In this document: positions 1-6,955 of the stretch, piece by piece
How the letters are laid out: each line of letters opens with the position of its first letter
How positions within the stretch are numbered: the stretch's first letter is position 1
Assembly (NCBI GenBank): GCA_031418775.1
Contig: JANOJN010000052.1
Coordinates: forward strand, 1-6,955
Direction of reading: 5' to 3'
DNA from: JANLQX01 sp031418775
Lineage (GTDB): Bacteria > Actinomycetota > Acidimicrobiia > Acidimicrobiales > JANYDT01
DNA length: 6,955 nt
Translations under genes and position numbers: made by a program
The notes under the pieces: generated by a model
The model's input: only the letters and a program-made list of their open reading frames with translations
What the model was told of the DNA's origin: nothing
Databases searched by the model: none

Positions 1-150
1 CTGATCAAACGGCGTAAACGCCGTCGACGGATTATGATCATGCAACGTCTTCGTAATCGCCGCCGTCAACGTCGTCTTCCCATGGTCAATATGACCCATC
101 GTACCAATGTTGAGATGCGGCTTGTTCCGCTCAAATTTGGCCTTCGCCAT
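1..150 (-). CDS. tuf: Elongation factor Tu, N-terminal fragment (runs off the left edge)
   Basis: EF-Tu is the cytosolic GTPase that carries aminoacyl-tRNA to the ribosomal A site. Fifty codons are visible, starting with ATG at 150 and open to base 1; the rest of the protein (normally close to 400 residues) lies outside. The visible protein begins MAKAKFERNKPHLNIGTMGH and carries the P-loop G1 motif GHIDHGKTT at residues 19-27, then a FTPFDQ stretch just before where switch I would follow. The consensus in most bacteria is GTIGHVDHGKTT, so Met18 and Ile21 are conservative departures. A Shine-Dalgarno, GAAGGA (161-166, reverse strand), lies 10 nt before the start codon. It follows fusA by 52 nt, the usual end of the str operon. 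Codon use is unlike the neighbours: 16 codons end in T and only 5 in C, with all His as CAT, all Ile as ATT and all Thr as ACG. Identity is certain; completeness cannot be judged. Confidence 0.97.
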   Translation of the reverse strand, partial: MAKAKFERNKPHLNIGTMGHIDHGKTTLTAAITKTLHDHNPSTAFTPFDQ

Positions 151-202
151 GTTCTGTGATTCCTTCGTGAGTGTTGGCTTGGTAGGTTTTCGTGCGGACT
201 AT

Positions 203-2296
203 TTACTCGCCGCGGACGCGGGCGATGATTTCACGCGACACGTTTTCAGGTACTTCTTGGTACGAGTCGAAGATCATGGTGTAGGCGGCACGGCCCTGGG
301 TGCGTGAGCGAAGGTCTCCGACGTAGCCGAACATGTTCGACAGCGGAACCTTGGCCCTGATCACCTGGGCGTTGCCACGGGCTTCCATGCCCTCCATCTG
401 GCCACGACGGCTGTTGATGTCGCCGATGACGTCACCCATGTAGTCGTCTGGCGTGACGACTTCGATCTTCATGATCGGCTCGAGGAGCACGGGCTTGCAC
501 TTACGGGCCGCTTCCTTGAAGGCCATCGATCCGCAGATCTTGAACGCCATTTCGGAAGAGTCGACGTCGTGGTACGAGCCGTGGACGAGACGGACCCTGA
601 GGTCCTCGAGCGGGTAGCCGGCGAGCACGCCGCCGGCCAGGGCTTCCTGGATACCGGCGTTGACCGGTTGGATGTATTCGCGCGGAATGACACCACCGGT
701 GATCTTGTCCTCGAAGACGTAGCCGCCGCCGGGGTTCGGCTCGACGTCGATCACCACATGGGCGAACTGTCCCTTGCCGCCGGTCTGCTTCTTGTAGACC
801 TCGACGTGGCCGCTGATGCTGCCTCGGATGGTCTCGCGATAGGCGACCTGGGGCTTGCCGACGGTCGCCTCGACGCCGAACTCGCGCATCATGCGATCGA
901 CGAGCACTTCGAGATGCAATTCGCCCATTCCGGAGATGATCGTCTGCCCGGTCTCCTCGTCGGTCCGCACCCGGAAGGTGGGATCCTCGTCGGACAGCGA
1001 ATAGAGCGCCTTGCCGAGCTTGTCCTGGGCATCCTTCGACTTCGGCTCGATGGCGACGTGGATCACCGGCTCCGGGAACTCCATGCGCTCGAGAATGATC
1101 GCGTGGTCCTTGTCGCAGAGCGTGTCGCCCGTGGTCGTCTGCTTGAAGCCGAGACCGGCAACGATGTCGCCGGCCATGGCCACATCGAGATCCTCGCGCT
1201 GGTTGGCGTGCATGAGCAGGATGCGACCGAGACGCTCTTTCTTGTCCTTGGTCGAGTTGTAGAGCTCGGAGCCTTTGGACACCTGCCCGGAATACACCCG
1301 GAAGTAGGTGAGCTTGCCGAACGGGTCGGCCACGATCTTGAACGCAAGGGCGGCGAACGATTCGTTCTCATCGGCGCGGCGATGCAGGACGGCGTCGGTC
1401 TTCGGGTCGACACCTTCGGTCGGCGGGACGTCGAGCGGCGACGGGAGGAAGTCGACGACGGCGTCGAGCATGGGCTGGACACCCTTGTTCTTGAACGCCG
1501 AACCGCACAGGATCGGCACGAACTCGAACGCCAGCGTGCCGGTCCGGATGGCCCGCTTGATGTCTTCTTCGTTCAGCACTTCACCGCCGAGGTAACGCTC
1601 CATGAGTGCCTCGTCCGACGTGGCGATCGTCTCCAGGAGTTCCTCGCGGTACTGGGCGGCCTCGTCAACCATGTCGGCCGGGATCTCGACCTCGTCCCAC
1701 GTGGCGCCCAGTTCTTCGTTGCTCCAGATGAGAGCCTTCATCTTCACGAGGTCGACGAGACCGACGAAGGGGTTGTCAGACTCGGCACCGCCCGACCCGA
1801 TGGGGAGCTGCAGAATCGCCACGGTCGCATCGAGACGATCCTTGACCATGTCGACGGTGCGGTAGAAGTTGGCGCCGATGCGGTCCATCTTGTTGATGAA
1901 GCACATGCGCGGAACTTTGTACTTGTTCGCCTGACGCCAGACCTGCTCGGTCTGCGGTTCGACGCCAGCCACGGAGTCAAAGACTGTGACGGCGCCGTCG
2001 AGCACGCGCAGCGAGCGCTCGACCTCGATGGTGAAGTCGACGTGGCCCGGCGTATCAATGATGTTGATGCGGTGGTTGTTCCACACACAAGTGGTCGCCG
2101 CCGAGGTGATCGTGATGCCGCGCTCTTGCTCCTGCACCATGTGGTCCATGGTCGCAGCGCCGTCGTGGACTTCACCGATCTTGTAGCTCTTCCCCGTGTA
2201 GTAGAGGATGCGCTCGGTCGTCGTCGTCTTCCCGGCATCGATGTGCGCCATGATGCCGATGTTGCGGGTGCGATCGAGGGGGAACTCGCGGGCCAT
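203..2296 (-). CDS. fusA: Elongation factor G
   Basis: EF-G is the GTPase that moves tRNAs and mRNA through the ribosome after peptide transfer and, with RRF, helps recycle ribosomes. The protein is 697 residues, full length for the family. GTPase motifs are all present: G1 AHIDAGKT (17-24), G2 RGITI (59-63), G3 DTPGH (81-85), G4 NKMD (135-138) and G5 GSAF (265-268). Domain II follows from about 310, domain III near 405-480, and domain IV holds QTGGKGQFA (504-512) and the tip loop HDVDSS (576-581), which reaches the decoding centre; domain V ends the protein. The intact G motifs and ERGITITSAATT segment mark the canonical factor rather than a tetracycline-resistance paralogue. The ATG at 2296 gives the standard MAREFPLDRTRNIGI start, but its Shine-Dalgarno is weak (GAGAAG only 3 nt upstream). 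It lies 80 nt after rpsG and 52 nt before tuf. Oddity: the usual DWM-E-QEQERG context reads DHMVQEQERG (His52, Val54). Confidence 0.98.
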   Translation of the reverse strand: MAREFPLDRTRNIGIMAHIDAGKTTTTERILYYTGKSYKIGEVHDGAATMDHMVQEQERGITITSAATTCVWNNHRINIIDTPGHVDFTIEVERSLRVLDGAVTVFDSVAGVEPQTEQVWRQANKYKVPRMCFINKMDRIGANFYRTVDMVKDRLDATVAILQLPIGSGGAESDNPFVGLVDLVKMKALIWSNEELGATWDEVEIPADMVDEAAQYREELLETIATSDEALMERYLGGEVLNEEDIKRAIRTGTLAFEFVPILCGSAFKNKGVQPMLDAVVDFLPSPLDVPPTEGVDPKTDAVLHRRADENESFAALAFKIVADPFGKLTYFRVYSGQVSKGSELYNSTKDKKERLGRILLMHANQREDLDVAMAGDIVAGLGFKQTTTGDTLCDKDHAIILERMEFPEPVIHVAIEPKSKDAQDKLGKALYSLSDEDPTFRVRTDEETGQTIISGMGELHLEVLVDRMMREFGVEATVGKPQVAYRETIRGSISGHVEVYKKQTGGKGQFAHVVIDVEPNPGGGYVFEDKITGGVIPREYIQPVNAGIQEALAGGVLAGYPLEDLRVRLVHGSYHDVDSSEMAFKICGSMAFKEAARKCKPVLLEPIMKIEVVTPDDYMGDVIGDINSRRGQMEGMEARGNAQVIRAKVPLSNMFGYVGDLRSRTQGRAAYTMIFDSYQEVPENVSREIIARVRGE

Positions 2297-2309
2297 TGTC
2301 TTCTCGTTC

Positions 2310-2338
2310 AGTTCAAGTGGGGTGGGTCAGGCTGTCAA
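2310..2338 (-). promoter_or_regulatory. Possible internal promoter before fusA
   Basis: On the minus strand the rpsG-fusA gap contains an exact TTGACA (2333-2338), followed after 17 nt by TGAACT (2310-2315), which matches only three of six positions of a sigma-70 type -10. If used, transcription would start only a few bases before the fusA ATG and give a nearly leaderless mRNA, which would fit the weak Shine-Dalgarno of fusA. A perfect -35 hexamer can arise by chance and the -10 is poor, so this is a tentative call. Confidence 0.2.
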
Positions 2339-2376
2339 GGAAGTGGTGATGCTCGGCTCGTGGCGAACCGACGGTG

Positions 2377-2847
2377 TTACCAGCGGTAGTGGGCGAAGGC
2401 CTTGTTGCCTTCAGCGGTCTTCTGCACATCGTCGCGCTTCTTCACGGAGGCGCCGACGCCGTTGTTGGCATCGAGGAGTTCTGCTGCGAGACGCTCTGCC
2501 ATGGACCGCTCGCGACGCTTGCGGGCATTTTCGACCAGCCAGCGGATCGCCAGAGTGTTGGCCCGGCGCGGCTTCACTTCGATCGGAACCTGGTAGGTAG
2601 CGCCACCGACGCGACGGCTCTTGACCTCGAGCGCCGGGCGGACGTTGTCCATGGCCCGCTTGAGGACGGCGAGCGGCTCGGCCTGAGCTTTCTCAGCAGC
2701 CCTGGTCATGGCGTCGTAGACGATCTTCTCGGCCGTGGATCGCTTGCCCTGGAGCAGCACCTTGTTGACGACGTTGGAGACGAGTACCGAGTTGTAGACC
2801 GGATCCGGGAGGATCTCACGGCGGGGGGCTGGACCCTTGCGAGGCAT
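2377..2847 (-). CDS. rpsG: Small ribosomal subunit protein S7
   Basis: S7 is a primary binder of the 3' major domain of 16S rRNA; it nucleates assembly of the 30S head and lines the E-site tRNA exit path. The 156-residue product is the usual length. It opens MPRKGPAPRR, carries the N-terminal family signature around DPVYNSVLVSNVVNKVLLQG (15-34) followed by KRSTAEKIVYDA, then RRVGGATYQVPIEVKP (78-93), and ends FAHYRW as S7 proteins of this type do. The many Arg and Lys residues fit rRNA binding. The ATG at 2847 is preceded by AAGGAA (2858-2863, reverse strand) with a 10-nt spacing, a good ribosome site. It sits 59 nt after rpsL and 80 nt before fusA, the classical str operon position. In other bacteria S7 can repress translation of this operon; no matching mRNA structure was worked out here. 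Nothing is broken or unusual in the frame. Confidence 0.98.
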   Translation of the reverse strand: MPRKGPAPRREILPDPVYNSVLVSNVVNKVLLQGKRSTAEKIVYDAMTRAAEKAQAEPLAVLKRAMDNVRPALEVKSRRVGGATYQVPIEVKPRRANTLAIRWLVENARKRRERSMAERLAAELLDANNGVGASVKKRDDVQKTAEGNKAFAHYRW

Positions 2848-2906
2848 GGTGTAGGCGTTCCTTGTTCTTCGTTGGTCTGTAGGCGAGCAGCGCTAGAGGG
2901 CGCGGG

Positions 2907-3275
2907 TCACGGCTTCTTGGCGCCGTAGCGCGAACGGGCTTGCTTGCGGTTCTTCACGCCGGCGGCGTCGAGCGTGCCGCGGATGATCTTGTAGCGCACA
3001 CCCGGAAGGTCCTTCACTCGGCCACCACGAACGAGAACGATCGAGTGCTCCTGGAGGTTGTGACCTTCACCCGGGATATAGGCGGTGACTTCGACGCCGG
3101 AGTTCAGACGCACACGGGCCACTTTGCGCAACGCCGAGTTCGGCTTCTTCGGGGTCGTCGTGTAGACGCGGGTGCACACGCCGCGACGCTGCGGCGAACC
3201 CTTCAAGGCCGGGGTCTTCGACTTCTCGACCTTGGACTCGCGGCCCTTGCGGACCAGCTGCTGGATGGTGGGCAC
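2907..3275 (-). CDS. rpsL: Small ribosomal subunit protein S12 (GTG start)
   Basis: S12 sits at the 30S decoding centre, controls accuracy of tRNA selection and is the classical streptomycin-resistance locus. The 122-residue product begins MPTIQQLVRKGRE and contains the conserved loops TPKKPNSALRKVARVRL (41-57) and GGRVKDLPGVRYKIIRG (84-100). Lys43 and Lys88, whose substitution is known to give streptomycin resistance, are both present, so the protein looks wild type at those sites. Asp89 is the residue that RimO methylthiolates in some bacteria. The protein ends AKKP, a couple of residues shorter than typical actinobacterial S12. The start codon is GTG (3273-3275), chosen because it yields the family N-terminus and has GGAG six bases upstream; the frame stays open further upstream but no homology is expected there. 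It is the first gene after the 263-nt gap following rpoC and likely heads the str transcription unit. Confidence 0.98.
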   Translation of the reverse strand: MPTIQQLVRKGRESKVEKSKTPALKGSPQRRGVCTRVYTTTPKKPNSALRKVARVRLNSGVEVTAYIPGEGHNLQEHSIVLVRGGRVKDLPGVRYKIIRGTLDAAGVKNRKQARSRYGAKKP

Positions 3276-3281
3276 GTAGTA

Positions 3282-3285
3282 CTCC
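3282..3285 (-). promoter_or_regulatory. Ribosome binding site of rpsL
   Basis: GGAG on the minus strand ends six bases before the GTG codon of rpsL. It supports GTG as the true start, which agrees with the conserved MPTIQQLV N-terminus of S12. Confidence 0.75.
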
Positions 3286-3377
3286 GAGGTAACGCTGGTG
3301 TCGTGTGACGTGAACGAATAGGGAACTGCAGAACGTGGTGTCCGTGGCGGAGCATCGCCCTGCGCACGGAACGGAAC

Positions 3378-3383
3378 AGCATA
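3378..3383 (-). promoter_or_regulatory. Candidate -10 element of a str operon promoter
   Basis: The minus strand reads TATGCT here, a good fit to the TAnnnT pattern of housekeeping promoters in GC-rich actinobacteria. No convincing -35 hexamer lies 16-19 nt upstream (TCCGGG at 17-nt spacing), which is common in such genomes but weakens the call. Transcription would begin near 3370 and give a leader of roughly 95 nt before rpsL. The 263-nt gap, much longer than the other gaps in the cluster, makes a promoter for rpsL-rpsG-fusA-tuf plausible. Confidence 0.35.
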
Positions 3384-3487
3384 GCCGACCGAGAGGCGCT
3401 CCCGGACAGGGCGAACAGAGGCTCAACCGGGACCGGGAGCCTCCGACACCGTACATGCCAGGCGCGACGCAGAGGCGTATTCGTCAA

Positions 3488-3511
3488 CGGTCCCGCCTCT
3501 CGGCGGGACCG
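3488..3511 (-). terminator. Hairpin after rpoC, probable terminator or processing/attenuation stem
   Basis: A perfect 10-bp stem (CGGTCCCGCC pairing with GGCGGGACCG) with a 4-nt loop lies 27 nt past the rpoC stop codon. It is GC-rich and would be very stable. The bases that follow in the direction of transcription read TTGACGAATAC, with no run of T, so it is not a classical intrinsic terminator. Hairpins without a U tract have been proposed as terminators in actinobacteria; alternatively it may only dampen read-through or stabilise the rpoBC mRNA 3' end. The structure itself is certain, its role is inferred. Confidence 0.6.
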
Positions 3512-3538
3512 CGGACGACTCATCAGACGGTTTGCGGG

Positions 3539-6955
<3,417 letters not shown>

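Larger units (their letters stand above)
3276..3538 (-). other. rpoC-rpsL intergenic region
   Basis: This 263-nt gap separates the RNA polymerase genes from the str genes and holds no supported gene. Reading with transcription it contains a 10-bp perfect hairpin 27 nt after the rpoC stop, a TTGACG directly after that hairpin (3482-3487), a second inverted repeat of 8 bp (3398-3405 with 3433-3440), the TATGCT -10 candidate and the rpsL ribosome site. Short frames crossing it have no recognisable product and run as shadows into rpsL or rpoC. Confidence 0.7.

Noticed and set aside
151..202. Possible terminator or promoter between fusA and tuf
   Set aside because: The 52-nt gap shows only a Shine-Dalgarno for tuf; no stem with a T run and no paired -35/-10 elements were seen.
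569..2389. Long open frame on the plus strand (606 codons) opposite fusA
   Set aside because: Same cause: a mirror of fusA codon bias, with low-complexity composition and no family features, fully antisense to a canonical EF-G.
2907..3275. S12 as a possible streptomycin-resistant variant
   Set aside because: Lys43 and Lys88, the classical resistance positions, are unchanged, and the surrounding loops match the family.
3392..3476. Repeated AGAGGC in the rpoC-rpsL gap (3392-3397, 3417-3422, 3471-3476, and inverted at 3495-3500)
   Set aside because: Six-base repeats with uneven spacing (25 and 54 nt) are expected by chance in a GC-rich gap, and one copy is explained by the hairpin.

Overview
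This window is one stretch of core informational genes, all read from the minus strand (right to left): the last ~1,138 codons of rpoC, then the streptomycin (str) operon genes rpsL (S12), rpsG (S7), fusA (EF-G), and the first 50 codons of tuf (EF-Tu), which runs off the left edge. No RNA gene, mobile element, CRISPR array or accessory system was seen. The window is an ordinary housekeeping region, and I do not think it holds an undescribed system.

The source is probably a deep-branching, GC-rich actinobacterium; a member of Acidimicrobiia is my best guess (inference, moderate confidence). In support: the gene order rpoC-rpsL-rpsG-fusA-tuf, strongly C/G-ending codons, actinobacterial-looking S7 and S12 sequences, and an EF-Tu N-terminus with a 'LHDHNP...FDQ' type region. 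Against a mainstream actinobacterium (mycobacteria, streptomycetes): the RpoC clamp lacks the long insertion those lineages carry.

Layout from right to left: rpoC (3539-6955, 5' end missing); a 263-nt gap (3276-3538) with a strong 10-bp hairpin just after the rpoC stop and a candidate promoter before rpsL; rpsL (GTG start); a 59-nt gap; rpsG; an 80-nt gap holding a perfect TTGACA; fusA; a 52-nt gap with a good Shine-Dalgarno; tuf (partial).

The genes work together in expression: RpoC is the catalytic large subunit of RNA polymerase. S12 and S7 sit at the decoding and tRNA-exit regions of the 30S subunit. EF-Tu delivers aminoacyl-tRNA and EF-G drives translocation. Points worth a second look are the abrupt change of codon usage in the tuf fragment, lineage-specific differences in RpoC (clamp, trigger-loop tip, C-terminal tail), a non-consensus residue pair in the EF-G switch I region, and the regulatory make-up of the rpoC-rpsL gap.
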